In this document: piece by piece, positions 22,038 to 34,435 of the stretch
How the letters are laid out: each line of letters opens with the position of its first letter
How positions within the stretch are numbered: position 1 is the stretch's first letter
Program-made: the position numbers and the translations under genes
Assembly (NCBI GenBank): GCA_964036295.1
Contig: OZ038467.1
Span: 21,456,170-21,520,169 of the forward strand
DNA from: Plumapathes pennacea
Taxonomy: Eukaryota; Cnidaria; Anthozoa; Antipatharia; Myriopathidae
Length of the DNA stretch: 64,000 bases
Direction of reading: 5' to 3'
The notes under the pieces: model-generated
Seen by the model: only the letters and a program-made list of their open reading frames with translations
Database searches by the model: none
Told to the model about the DNA's origin: nothing

Positions 22038-22383
22038 TGTAATGCGCGAGCATTAGGTGCTAGCAAGTATTGAGTTGAGTTCGTTAATCGAATGTAATGC
22101 GCGAGCGTTAGGCGTTCACGTGTGTAAGTTTAGTCCGTTTGTTATCCGTTAAGTGTTAGCATATGTAGTAAAGTCCGTTAAAGTGGCGACTGATAGCGAA
22201 TCGGTTAGCGTGTGTCTAGTATAAAAGGGATCACAAGCCGTTGTGGTACGAGTTTGTACGGGAGTTTTTACGAGAATTCCGTATGAGTCATTTTGTATGA
22301 GTCGACGTACTGTTGAGAGGTTAATACAGTTGGACGTTGTTGAAGCTCTGTTTCCTGTGTTTGTGGACCCTGGGTACGTTACA
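22038..22383 (+). mobile_element. Probable solo LTR
   Basis: A 346-bp segment starts TGTAATGCGCGAG and ends GTACGTTACA, so the ends are TG...CA with a short inverted repeat. It contains tataaaaggg at 22,220, a plausible core promoter, about 160 bases before the end. No primer-binding site or internal region follows. Flanking bases (gatat / ataca) do not give a perfect target duplication. Orientation is taken from the TATA box. Confidence 0.55.
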
Positions 22384-23127
22384 ATACAAAGTCTATCATA
22401 ATTTAAAATATCACAATTTAAAATATATTTTTCGTCATACAATTGACAAAATCGCTCGTTTGATTTGTCGAATTCGATGAGTTTGTTTGCTAAACAATGG
22501 CAGCTTATTATCTGGACTGCAAATTTGATAAATTTGGGAATGCGGACATTTCTAAAATGCGAATATGAACAATTTTGGCAGAGTGTACCTGTCAACACGT
22601 TTGATAATCGGTACATGTTAGTATAAATAGCTAATTAAATCAATCTGTTTCCTGTTTTCACTGATAGCTGCGACTCAGAGTTTTGCTTCATTTCAATTCT
22701 CTTCTTTTGTCGGGAAAAAAAATTAAAGGATCTCTTTTCAACCCTCGACATGTTACCCTCGACTTTCGACATAGACCCTCGTACACGCTAAATGGTTTGT
22801 TGATAAGATCTCGAGTTAAAAGCTTTGACTGTCAAGATGATCAGTTATTTTTTAATGAGTTATACCACTGATGTATATTGCTTTAAAGGTCAATTGTAAT
22901 CAGCAAGTTCACATAATCTCTCGTTCAATAACAAACCGGAACTTTAGTGAATGAATCTATAAACCAAATCAATTAACTAAATCAATAGCATATGCGCAAA
23001 ATAGTTTCTCGTATTTTGGCCAAACCGTGCTTTCATTAAAATTGGGCATTAACATTACATTTGGAGGAGGGGTGGGGCACAGTTTTGGTTGAGGCTCAAC
23101 TTCAAAATGTATACTGTTTCTTTATTG

Positions 23128-23158
23128 GGGGGGAGATGGGGGGGGGGGGGGGGGGGTG
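23128..23158 (+). repeat. G-run
   Basis: Two runs of G, the second close to 20 bases, next to the GGTTCCC minisatellite. Quadruplex-prone and error-prone to sequence. Confidence 0.85.
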
Positions 23159-23499
23159 TTAACAAAAAGATTCATGGTTACAGATTCCTGGTTCCTGGTT
23201 TCCCGTTCCCAGATGCCCGGTTCCGGGTTCTTAGATTCCCAGTTCCCAGGTTCCCGGTTCCGGGTTCTCGGATTCCGGGTTCCCGGTTCCCGGTTCCCGG
23301 GTTCCCGGTTCCCGGGTTCCCGGTTCCCAGGTTCCAGGTTCCCGGTTCCCATTCCCGGTTCCTGGCTTTCAGGTTCCGGTTCCCGGTTCTCGGTTCTCGG
23401 TTCCCGGGTTCCCGCTGCCATGTTTTAAACATAGCCCCGACATGTGAAGAAGGAAGTAAAGGTTTAGCGGAAGTGTAACTGCACAGTTTGCGCTACAGA

Positions 23500-24780
23500 A
23501 GCTTTTAACATAGAATTAATTCTAGATTCTCTCCATCTAATGTCTTGTGTACTTTTTGTTGCATGTAATAGGGAAACGAGCTCTTGATTTGAGTTTCTAC
23601 GACTAGTTTACATCAGGCAGTGAGGAGAAGATATTTCTGATCAGCTTTTTAATAGTCGACCTGAAACTTTCCAGTCGAACACAGCACAAGATATTCGGCT
23701 AGAGCGAGCAAACAAATAAGTAGCCTTCTCTTCTGATATATCATATACCGCTCTAATAATCCCATATCAATTCTGTCGACCCTTGAGCACCAAAATTAAG
23801 CAATAGAAACAAGATAAACGGCACGCACTAGATGTTTTGCGGTGCCAGCCTAGCATGTAAACAAATCCGTTGCTGTGAGTATTAAAATTGATTTGAGAGA
23901 AATCATAACTGATTTGCGAAATCGGTATTCTGTGTTATAAACAGAAGCCATGTACTGAATATGTGAAGAATTTTGTTTTTATTTCTTAAAGCCACGAACT
24001 GCTGAGCAACGATAGCGGTTCGCAAACAGAGTTTTCTCGAACATTTAAGAGTTGACTATAGCGAGAATCATTGTTTACAAACTTTTATTTTGTCATTCAT
24101 AATTTTGCCAACCGTGAAACAAATTGTCAGCGTGATCATCGCTATAAACAGCGACAGCCGGAAATTCTTGAGGTCACGCGATTGATCACGCACTCTTTGT
24201 TATGAATTTGTGAGGATTGAATTCCCTGGTGAGCTGTTTCTTTACTGGTTTCTTCACTGAAATTCGAGGTTAAAACGGTGTGTTTGGAGTTGTGGCGCAA
24301 AACAGAAGGACAGAAGGGAGCTTTCTGTCAAGACTGCTCAAGCGTTTATAATTCCATTGTCTGCTGTTTTACCAAACTAGATTCTGATTGGTTCAAGGTG
24401 ACAGTTGAGCGGGCCGGGGAGTCCCCAGGGATTGTTCCTTCGTTGCAAGTACGCCATCTTGTCTGGTGACTTGAGTTGTGGAGTTTCTTGTGGAGTTTCT
24501 CTTCAGCAGAGGTTAGTGAATCTTTATGCTGTTAGAACAGTGGTTAACGGATACAATAGGACACTTCATTTGTTCGAAGATCGGCGCTTTCCTTGGTGAA
24601 ATGTGCGCGTTTGAGTTCAGTGATTCATCGGGTGTTGTGTGGTCTGAATTCTGTCTTTGAATATTTGTATTTACTGATTTTAGGTTGTAACACTCTATTT
24701 GAAAGTTTATTTGGGATGTGTTTAAACGTAACTTCACTTCAATTTGCACTCTGATCAAAAGATCGCTCGCTGGAAACGCC
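23500..24780 (+). repeat. Upstream diverged copy of the NLR leader region
   Basis: Aligns in order with 26,880-27,700: tcttctgata, ttgtggcgcaaaac, the ctgattggtt block, cttcagcagaggttagt (here at 24,501) and gaagatcggcgcttt. The motif cagcagag|gttagt is a good 5' splice site in both copies, ending a candidate non-coding exon at 24,511. No downstream coding exon was found before the second copy. Confidence 0.6.
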
Positions 24781-24839
24781 TTGCGAACCGGCAGACGGTT
24801 TCGATTTCTGAATCAAACTGGAAAAGCATGCGACATAAA

Positions 24840-26420
24840 AAGCGGGCAATTCACTCAAAAGTGACAGAAGAGAGAAAATGTTCGACTTAAAGACAGCATT
24901 GTCCAGTCAGTTTGAGGGCTGGTATTCTTGGGCCGCTGTATGAAAAATCATATTGTGACATAGATCTATATAAACACGATTCTGTAGCTTTGTGGAATTA
25001 CGTGAAAAACACTGTGTAGATGAAAAACGCTTCGAAGCAAATAATTAAAGTTCTTAGCTGCTCAGTCTGAGAGTACAGAGAGAGCGGTAACTGAATAGTG
25101 AAACTAAAAGAATTCTGTACAAACAAACAAACAAACAAACAAACAAAACAGAAAGAACGTTCTTTAATGCATTAATTCTACCAGCACAATGGGGTCTTGT
25201 TTGGTTATAATATAAAAATAGTAGTCAATAAATACTACTCATGACTTCAATATTTTGCAACAGGCAAATTGACAACAAGCCTCTATGATTTGATAAATGC
25301 AGGCAAAGGGAGAATATTAAGTATTCACTTCAGTTCAATTCAATGTGTTTCCCTGTTGATGTACATCATATAACGTACAATGAATAGCGTAGAATTAGAT
25401 TTTTAAAAAAGTACATTCAATGATTTAGGTGTAAGATCCGTACCCTCAATCAAATGATCAACAATTTCTGGATAGGAGAAGGCCAGCATTTTTGTCAACA
25501 CATGGTCTATCTAGCTACAGCATTTAATGAACATCAAAAGATAATTTATAGCTTCACAAATATGACAGCTTTGATTTCTCAAGCACAGTGAACATGTATA
25601 GAGGTGGCAATAAACATCATGGAATACACTCAACAACAAAGAGATAGGAAACAATATATTTTACGTTAACAGCAGTTATTGTCCCCAGCTACATGCTTTA
25701 ATCTTGTAACATGGAGACTGTCTTATAGCACAGGTTTCCAAACCGAAACATTTACAATAATCAAATCAAAAGAATGCTTGCCACAAATGCCTCAGAAACT
25801 TCACACAGGAAGCATAAAATAAAATCTTGCTCATGAGCTGCAGAAGAGAGAGAGGAAAATATTTTACATTTAAAACCATATTGCCCAGTCAGCAAGAGGG
25901 ATTCTGGAGATATATGACATGCACAAAATAGGCTATTTTATAGATTCCATGGCTTTGTGAATCATGTGAAAAATCACCCTTTGTATAACAGACGAAAAGG
26001 TGCTTTGAGAAAATATGGATTTTTAGTGATCAGTTTCCAAAACAAAATTAAAACTGCACAAACAGGAAGAACATTCTTTGCATTCTTGTCAGCACAATAG
26101 GGTTTTGTTTGGCTATTTAAAACCACAAAGTCAATAAATGGATCATGTTTATGCCTTTAAGAATTTGTGACAGCCTTGATAAATTGATTTACACCTACCT
26201 CGACACAGCGACACCAATTTACACCATCAACACTCTTTAAACTAGTATATACAGTACTGCTTTTTAGTGATGAATGTTTGAATTGTCAACATGGAAAGTT
26301 TGGATTTTCAAACATTAATATATAAAAGATATTCACTTATAGACAAGATACGGAACAGAGCACACATGAAATTCACTGTAGACAAGATACGGAACAGAGC
26401 ACACAAGTTATTCACTGAGA
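24840..26420 (+). repeat. Internal duplication plus a short tandem repeat
   Basis: The stretch 24,860-25,290 (gagagaaaatgttcgac, attgtccagtcagtttgagg, gcacaatggggtcttgtttgg) is repeated with divergence at 25,840-26,130. A (CAAA)n run lies at 25,121-25,146. A direct repeat of about 50 bases containing gacaagatacggaacagagc lies at 26,340-26,420. No exon was recognised. Confidence 0.7.
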
Positions 26421-27419
26421 CAAGATATCGGGGAGGTATTTGGGATCATATGGTAGGTTAACCAGCCCAGCGTCAACTGTACTTGTTCACGTTTAGAAAA
26501 TGTACCGATCAAGTTCATGAAATGCACCGTGTCCTTTCAGGTTCAGAACATACACCGGCGTTAGTTCCGCACTTGAAACACGTTGGAACAAGCAACGGTG
26601 CCGAAAGTAAATGTGATGTTTTAGCTAATTAAACGAGTTCAGAAGAGACAACAGACAACTTTAGAACGGGTGCCGCTTTATGTGTGGTTTTGGTGTATAG
26701 TTCAGCATGTGTGTACATTTAACGAGATTTTATTGAAACGTTTTCAGCGTTTAGTCTGAAATAGGGTATCGATCTTGGACCTTTGGGCTGGAATAGGGTA
26801 GGAGGTTTTGATATTTGGTCTTAAAATAGGATCGAAAACTGCACATTTTGGTCTGAAATACTGTAGGAACAAGATACAGAATAGAGCGCACGAGATATTT
26901 ACTCTAGCGAGCAAACAAGTACAACCTTCACTTCTGATACTGAATATTAGCGAGCTGACAGTTCGTGTGCCGCCTGTTGACATAAAACAATAGTTCTGTA
27001 GTGCTAGCCTGTGAAAAAATCTGCAACTGTAATCCTTGTTTTGAAATATTTGTGAGTTGAAAATCAAAACTCATTTACAAACTTTGTATTCTGCGTGACA
27101 ACAGAAGCCGTGTAACGAATGTGTGAAGAATTTTGTCTTAGATACATCCCAAGCTGTGTAACGATGGCGATTTGTATAAAAACAGAGTTGGCTAAAAGCC
27201 ACAACCGGAAGTTGTTCAAATCACGCGATTTTTATGAGGGTTGAATTTCCTGTGAGCTGTTTTTTTCACTGGTACAAATTCAAGAGAATGTTTTGAGTTT
27301 TGTCGCAAAACACAGGACAGAGAAAAGCTAAGGTTTCTGTTAAGAATTTTCAGCGACAAAAGTGCCGACACAAGTCCATCACTCTTCGAGTTTGTCGCCC
27401 CATTTTCTAAACTCGACCC

Positions 27420-27534
27420 TGATTGGTTAGTTTTAAAAGGCGCAGATCGAACTCACCTGCACGACCATTTTGTGTGGTGGCTTTAGACTGATCGGATGTG
27501 ACTTTCTTGTGGACTTGTTGCTTTGCCAGCAGAG
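27420..27534 (+). promoter_or_regulatory. Candidate promoter and non-coding first exon of the NLR gene
   Basis: The block ends cagcagag|GTTAGT at 27,534, a strong donor. It lies about 2.1 kb upstream of the acceptor TTTTCAG (29,623) that precedes the start codon. The same block exists in a diverged copy ending at 24,511, so two alternative first exons are possible. No clear TATA box. The transcription start is not determined here. Confidence 0.4.
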
Positions 27535-28384
27535 GTTAGTAAAATTTTTACAGTGTAAGAAACAAATGTTCATTGAAACAACAGGACACCTTACTAGACT
27601 CGGTTCGAAAGATCGGCGCTTTAATAAGTTGATGAAATCTGCACGTGCGTTTTAGTTCAGTCGTCGGGTGTTTCGTTTATTCTGTTTCTATTTACTGCTA
27701 AACTAAAGTTTACTTTAGTACGAGACTGGCAAACTGTGTTTCAGATGGTCGTCGTGTCTCTGAGCGCGCCCTGAATAAGTTATCGTAAGATAATGTCCGC
27801 TGAAATGCGTCATTCTTGACCGTACTACAGGGTGCATACAGAAGAGAAATATTGTGTTGAATTGATAACACTCTGGATCGAGTTAGCGAGAGAATTGAAA
27901 GGGCAAAGACTTCAGTTACACTTACTAATGTAGTGCAGCCCAGTTGGATTGAGTGCAGGAGTCCTTGAGATCCTTCATTTCTAAACGATTGATCGCAGGC
28001 ATCTGAAACCGAAGATATGAAAGCTGATTGTGCAATCACACGAAAAATTCGGCCTTGTACATATGAACAGATCGATGCTTTTCTGTGTGTGAATTAATTG
28101 TATGGTCCTTATTTGATCATTCCGAGGGAGCAAAGAGGTGTGGCAGTAGAGTAATAATTATAAATTAACTTCCACAATTAAACTGAATGGGTTCTTTCAT
28201 TGAACAAACAGGATTTTCATTCCTTGCATTCTTACTTGTCTGGTGATTATACATGAACTGTAGTTTTAAAGTCATTGAAAAAGAATCAGACAGTAAATGT
28301 GATGATGAAGGAAGTAATCTAATGCATATCCTGACATGATAAGTGCAGACAGAGATGATATTTGTTGAACTTGAAAGTTGGGAG

Positions 28385-28582
28385 TAACCCTCAAGTTCAA
28401 AATGCAGATTCTCCCAACCTTTTAAGAGGAAATTATGAGTGGTGTAGTGAGAATTGATAGTTTGACCAACTATCATCTGAGTAAGGTACCAAAGGCCAAG
28501 TTCTCCTTACTGTATGATTTATTTGTGGTGCTGAAACTGAAGGAGAAAATTGAACTTGATCACGCTTGCGAGTGAAAGGGTT
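28385..28582. repeat. CCCTTTCACTCCCAA-family MITE
   Basis: Starts aaccctcaagttcaaaatgc and ends gcgagtgaaagggttaa, with the conserved interior (gtgtagtgagaattgatagt). Lies in the presumed first intron of the NLR gene. Confidence 0.8.
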
Positions 28583-29635
28583 AATATAGGAGTTATACAG
28601 ATTTCATACACCCAGGAAAATTGATTTGGTTCACCATGATGTGCAGATGGCATCCGTTGCCAGTGTAAGGGCCTCTTGTAAACAAAGTTTTCACCAGAAT
28701 ATTTGCTAAACTTCATTCATTGAGTTTTGCAGGTCTGAGTGCTGTTTTTTGTTTAGCCGAGGTACCAGTGATTCATAAACAGCACTAGTAAACAAATTAT
28801 TAAAACCGGCTGATGTAGTAGTTTGTTTATTGTCAAAGCATTTGCATATGTTAGGTCGCAAGTGACTGCTGAACTAAATTTGATTGGTTGTGGGTGCATC
28901 CTTTCCTCTCAAATGATTTGACATAGATTAGTAAGGGCCCCTCTGGATGCCAGCCATTGAACTGAATGTGCTACCCTGCTAAAATAAAGTTGTTCATTCA
29001 TTTGGCAAGGTGCCTCTCCAATGCTCAACATCGAATAATTAATACAAATGACATGTAACATTAGCAGTAATAATATATTATTGAATAACCAACAATATCA
29101 GATGACAGTCGAACAACATATAGTATTGTAGATAAGACTTATCTAGTGCTGAGCCCAGGGAGGGGATGGGGGATGAACAGTTGACCTCTGATGATGTTTG
29201 GATGATTGATCCGCAGATGTAATGAATGCATAAGGGATTAAATACAGATAGAGGGGTTTGGATGACAATGGAAAGTAAATTGTGCGATTGCTTTGGTTTT
29301 GCATTGCTATGTTTTTGTCCAAATAAGTTTGTCAGTATTCTCGGCTGATCAGAAACAAAAACAAAATTCGATTGTGATGTAGTATGGGAAAAACTACTCC
29401 ACATGACTGGTGCTCTAGGATATTAAATATAGTGGTAGCATTTTTTTGATCAAATTGTCTTCCAAGTTTTGTGTAACTGAAAATGTCTGTAAAAGATCAA
29501 GACATAAATTTGATTGGTTTTCAGTAGCTGAGAAGGGGTGGCAAAAATTAATCATGTTTTTTCCAGTTGTTGTGGTTTCACTAAAAACCTTGAATTAATG
29601 ATTCTTCATTTTTATGTTTTCAGGTCTAAACAAGA
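28583..29635 (+). other. Rest of NLR intron 1 and acceptor
   Basis: No exon or repeat recognised in this kilobase. It ends in the acceptor ttatgttttcag at 29,612-29,623 and a 12-base 5' UTR (gtctaaacaaga) before the ATG. Confidence 0.5.
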
Positions 29636-32600
29636 ATGGCAGAGGGTGGTCAGCCAAAGCGCAGACGCCTAGGAGATGAATGTGCAGATGGAGATGAAAC
29701 AAGTAAGTATATGTTGTATTTTTCTTCACTAACTCACACAAAAGAGATGACAAGAATAGATGATTTGCCACATTCAGTGTGCAGTTTGTATTCAATGCTG
29801 TTATTGACCAAGAGGAAATAGGAATTATTGAATATCCTGCACTCCCAGCGCTGATACTGTATACAAGATTGTGGTGTAACCTTTGGCCCATTAATTTATT
29901 AACCACACTCTTTTGATTGAGAGACATCTAGATGACTTATTGTCCAGCATACATTTTGTTCCCAAATAATAAAAATCACATGCCTTCTTTGGGAAAGAAA
30001 CAAAAAAAAAAGCTGACTGGCTTACATTGAGTAGCACTCAAAAAAGACATTCTTTTTACTGTAGGCTTTTTGTTCAGTAAATCACTACATTGCTGCCATC
30101 TTTAAATTAAAAGCTGTGAACTTATGGATCCAAATTTCTAGGCTTCGATTTGCCAAGACAGTGTTTGACCACACCATCACGAAATAATTAATTACACCTC
30201 ATATGGTTGACGTGATTTAAAACTTCCTTTGTTTAGCTAGTTTTTGTAATGACTTGGTTGGCTATTGAAAAAGTCTATGTTGCGCATGCCAGCAAAAGGT
30301 TTAAAACACTGAGGGAGTGAGTACCCACAGGGGAGGGGCGGGGGAAAGTTCTCCCTCTGTTAGGAGGCTCTACCCAAAAGGGGTGAGCAAATATTACACA
30401 GGAACATCAATTTTTAATATCAGTGCAGTCACCCGTGTGTTTGGTACTGTTTTACACTACAGTAATCAAGTCTAATGAAACTCATCAAATTTAAAATGCT
30501 GTCAAAAGTGGATAACAGAACAAATTCAGTTTTACACTAACAGCAACAACTAATTGATTTGGAAATGTATGCTTGCAAACATTAGCAGCCCATGGCAAAT
30601 CTGTACCTGAATCATTTGGTTATCAAGTTTCCAACCAATAAAAAATGGTGATGATTGACATAAATCTGTTTTAGGGGTAGGGACTAACATCTGATGCTCT
30701 GTGTGAACAAAGCTGAGAAAATTAAGCTTCTTAATTTAGGAGTTGTAGCCAAATAAAATGCATCATACTCAAAGCTTTGTTTTTACAGGTGCACCATCCA
30801 ACAACGAACTTTTGGATCTGTCACTTAAACTTGTTCACAGCTGGAAGTATGTTGGGATGCGACTTGGCTTGAACAAAAACGTCCTGGAGGACATCGATGC
30901 CAATAATGTTCAATATCCAAGTCCCAGACAGAAAGCTCTCACAATGCTAAGGGAATGGCAATATAGAATGCCAGATTCCTTCTCCTACATAGCTCTCTCG
31001 AAAGCTTTGCGACAAGAAGGACTATTTGAGCTGGAACGTAAATACTGTGGCTGTCAAGAGGTACAATTACTGGATCTTATTCTATTTCTATGAATTTACA
31101 CAAGGTAGAGTTAGTCATGAAAGATCCTTTTCCAAGTGATGCTGTGGTCAAGCTTTTTGTGACTCAAAATTGAAAATATTCTTTTCTTCGTTCAATCAAT
31201 CAATTACTGTTTATGAACAGCCCTTTCAAGCTTATGGCTAGAAACTTATCGAGGGACCAACTCTCTTAAAAATGATTTGACCTGACCAAAGTACCAAAAA
31301 TTGATTCCTTCTGCTGCTGTCAATAAAACATTTCATAAATGGCCAGAACCACATTTGAGCCTCACCATTTTAATTTTTTGATCAGTTGAAAAGCAACCAT
31401 ACCACACTTGGCCCACTCTTTTGCAGAAACACTGACTGGACAAAACATGTGCAAACTGACATTGTAGTGTTATGTGAACAAGAACAGGTGCTTGATTTCC
31501 AAGAACTGAAGTAATAAAGTTGATATTAATTATTTAGTGAAGAAAACCATGGTACAGTATTTGAAATTGGTTGTGGCTCAGAGTTGGACCCCTGGCTTAG
31601 ATCTTATTTTTATATACCCATATAGTGATACATTTTTTAACGCATTACCATCAGCCCAAACTTGAAGGGTTCATTGCTTACCTGATCGTACAGTGTTTAT
31701 ATATATTCATATAATAAGAATACCAATATTCTCAGAGTCAAATTTACAGTGCCCTGGATTACATACATTTCAGCCTTGATTCAGTTCTTTGATTTTTGAT
31801 GAAACGGTCTGTATCATATTCAGGGTTTGAAACTAATGGTAGCTCACGTTGTTCTGGAAAACCAAAAGCATTCCTGGCACAACCAAATACATCTAGTACA
31901 ATGGTTGCAGTTCTTGGGCAGGCAATGGCTTTCAGAAAAATGATGGAATTTTGCGTTGTGATGATGCTACTAATTTTTAACACAGTGATGTGTGGGAACT
32001 AAATTAAGGGGTCAAATTGGATGGGGAATCCGAAACATGACTTGTGGTTGTCCCTGGGACAAGTGGGCACAAAAGCTAAATTCGAACCCTGTATATTGCA
32101 GTTTACATCGATCTGTCTGTTAAATATTCAACAGTTTATTAAGACAACATGTAACTGTGTCTTCTTTCAGAGTGCTGCTGACCCACTTGTGAAGGAAGCT
32201 GCAAGTAAGTGAACTTTGGACAATTCTGCAATGCTTGTCTTGTGTGGATGGAAAGTCGATAAAAGGATTAAACCACCTTTTCTACTAGTAATGTATGAAC
32301 TCGACTTATTTTGTTAAGCATGTACAAGCCCTATGTAACAAAACCTGTCAAAGCCTTGTTTTAAAGAACACAAAGGGCACAAACACAGTCAGCAGTTTAC
32401 CCTCCTCGAAAATGGGGTGAGCTGCCTTGTTTGCAAGCAGAGTTACATCAGTAGAATGGTGATGCAAAGTTGTAAGGTGTTGCAATCTTGCATCATCACT
32501 TGCAGTAGTCAGACATTTGCATCTTAAATATTTGTTTCTTTTGTTTCTTTTTATCCTTTTCCTACTTATTGATCAATTTTAATTGCACAGTTTCTTTGTA

Positions 32601-34435
32601 ATGTTTTATTTGACAAACTTCTTCTCGTAGATTTTCTGAGGGAGCAATACAAGACAAGAGAAGCAGATATTAACCCCCTGCCTTGGAACGAAGATTGGCA
32701 GTTGTCTCTGGACAAAATCTACACCAAACTACAAATGGTCAGCAAGGAGAGGGAAAGATCGTGTAACCCAACCGAAGATCACTGCGACATGCACGAAATA
32801 TTCAAATCGCACAAAGAATGCCGCAAAGAAAAACCAAGAGTAGTTCTTGTTGAGGGAAAACCCGGGATTGGGAAGACAACGTTTACCCAGAAACTAACGT
32901 ACGACTGGTCTAGGGAAAAGATAAAGGCTAGCGAGTCATTCCCTGATATCGAGATCCTCCTGAAGCTAAAATGCAGAGATCTAAAACGCAGAGATCTAAA
33001 ACGCGAAGAGTGTTCACCTGCTGTTGCTGACATTCTAAAGAAAGCCATTACTGATCTGCTTCCACACGATCGGCCAGATCTCAGAGATGCCCTGTTCAGA
33101 TACATGAGAGAAGCGAATTCTGGTGTCCTTATGCTCCTCGATGGCTTGGACGAGCTTCCTCGAGAGATCGATCTGTTTCCACTGATCAGAGGAGAGATTC
33201 TCTCTAACCTTCATCTTCTGCTTACAAGTCGAGACAACCCAAAGGTACGAAAGTATTGCGACAGCCTTTTCCAGATCATTGGATTCACTTTGGAAGACGC
33301 GAAGTCCTACATTCTTCAGTTCTTCGAAAAGAACCCAGAAAATGGCCAAGTTCTCCTGGAGCGGATTGAAGCAGAAAGCCAAGATGGCGTACTACTTCAA
33401 GAACTGACACGAAGCCCGCTGAACACGACTCTTCTCTGCGCTGTTTGCCAAGAAACAAATGGCCAACTGCCTTCGCACACAACTCAACTGTACCAAAAGA
33501 TTATTTGGTGTATTCTGAAAATCTACTACAAGAAGAAAGCCCAAGATGCTCCCGCTGACCTCCTGGCGACACATGAAGAAGACCTTGCCGCTCTCGGTCG
33601 TTTGGCTCTGCAAGGGCTTCAAAATGACCAACTTCACTTCAGTGAAGACGACCTTCACGCCGAAGACCGCGCGAAGACAATTCTGGATTATGGATTCCTC
33701 TCAAAAGCAACAAGTGATTCAATTTTCAATCCTCGCTCAACGTATCAATTCCTTCATAAGACATTGCAGGAATTCTTTGCTGCGTTACATTTCCAGAAGC
33801 AGTTTTTGTCAGGTAACGAAGCTTATCTAGAATATTTTAGTGAGGCTACAGGTGATGAGTTTGATCTTGTTTTTAAGTTCAAACAGGTAGCGATATTCCT
33901 TGCTGGTCTGATGAGTCAAAACTCCGAGGCGGGAAAAATTTGTGTTCCTCTAGTTAGCTCTCTCACACAGAAATTCGCAAATACTGATGATCGTTATAGT
34001 TTTCTTTACATATGCGATGTAATCCGTGAAAACGTCAGCGTCGACTTAGAAGAAGATTTACATTCAGCTGTCGTCAGCAGTTTCACTTGGGAGGACCTGG
34101 AACTGAGCGGCGAGCGGCTTGATGAGAATTCAGTTGAATATCGACTTCTGTGTCAAGTATTGGAGAGAAACAGACCACTGGAAGAGTTATATTTGAACAA
34201 CAACGAGATAAAAGATATAAGCATGCTAGGTAAATGTATTGTGAGAAATTTAACACTGAAGTATTTATATTTGTGGGATAACCCGCTCCTTCATACAGGT
34301 GTTCGTGCACTCGCTAAAAATCTCCAAAACAACAAAACTCTAGAAGAGTTATGGTTGGACAAGAAGTGGAGCAACGAACCAGCTATTCAGGAGTTAAAAG
34401 AACACAACACACATCTGAATATTGGATATTTATAA
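29636..34435 (+). CDS. NLR immune receptor: Death domain, NACHT, LRR
   Basis: Cytoplasmic pattern-recognition ATPases of this layout oligomerise and recruit partners through the Death domain. Coding exons are 29636-29702, 30789-31060, 32171-32204 and 32631-34435. Phases match and the total is 2,178 bases, so 725 residues plus stop. The start is ATGGCAGAGGG after an AAGA context. Residues 1-22 include PKRRR, a possible nuclear signal. Residues about 27-110 form a Death domain (LLDLSLKLVHSWKYVGMRLGL through the W of REWQYRMP). The NACHT domain has Walker A GKPGIGKTT at about 201-208 and Walker B GVLMLLDGLDELP at about 289-301, followed by the usual helical region. The C-terminus (about 620-725) has only a few LRRs (LEELYLNNNEI, LKYLYLWDN, LEELWLDK). 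It is fully open over a 1.8-kb exon, so it looks functional. I do not assign an orthologue name because cnidarian NLRs are lineage-specific. Confidence 0.93.

Larger units (their letters stand above)
21494..23446. mobile_element. Foldback-like element with GGGAACC minisatellite ends
   Basis: The left end (ggctatgttttaaac then gaaccgggaacc repeats, 21,519-21,590) is mirrored at the right. There a ggttcccggttcc array (23,185-23,410) is followed by gttttaaacatagcccc. The short unique terminus plus a subterminal tandem repeat in inverted orientation is the foldback layout. The arrays differ in length (about 70 against 225 bases). A solo LTR lies inside. Overlapping open frames over the right array on both strands are repeat artefacts. 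Confidence 0.65.

Noticed and set aside
23089-23478. Overlapping proline/glycine/arginine-rich frames on both strands
   Set aside because: Translations of the GGTTCCC minisatellite. All frames are open because of its base composition.
32075-32100. tRNA-like TTCGAACCC motif
   Set aside because: No cloverleaf arms around it. It is intronic sequence of the NLR gene.
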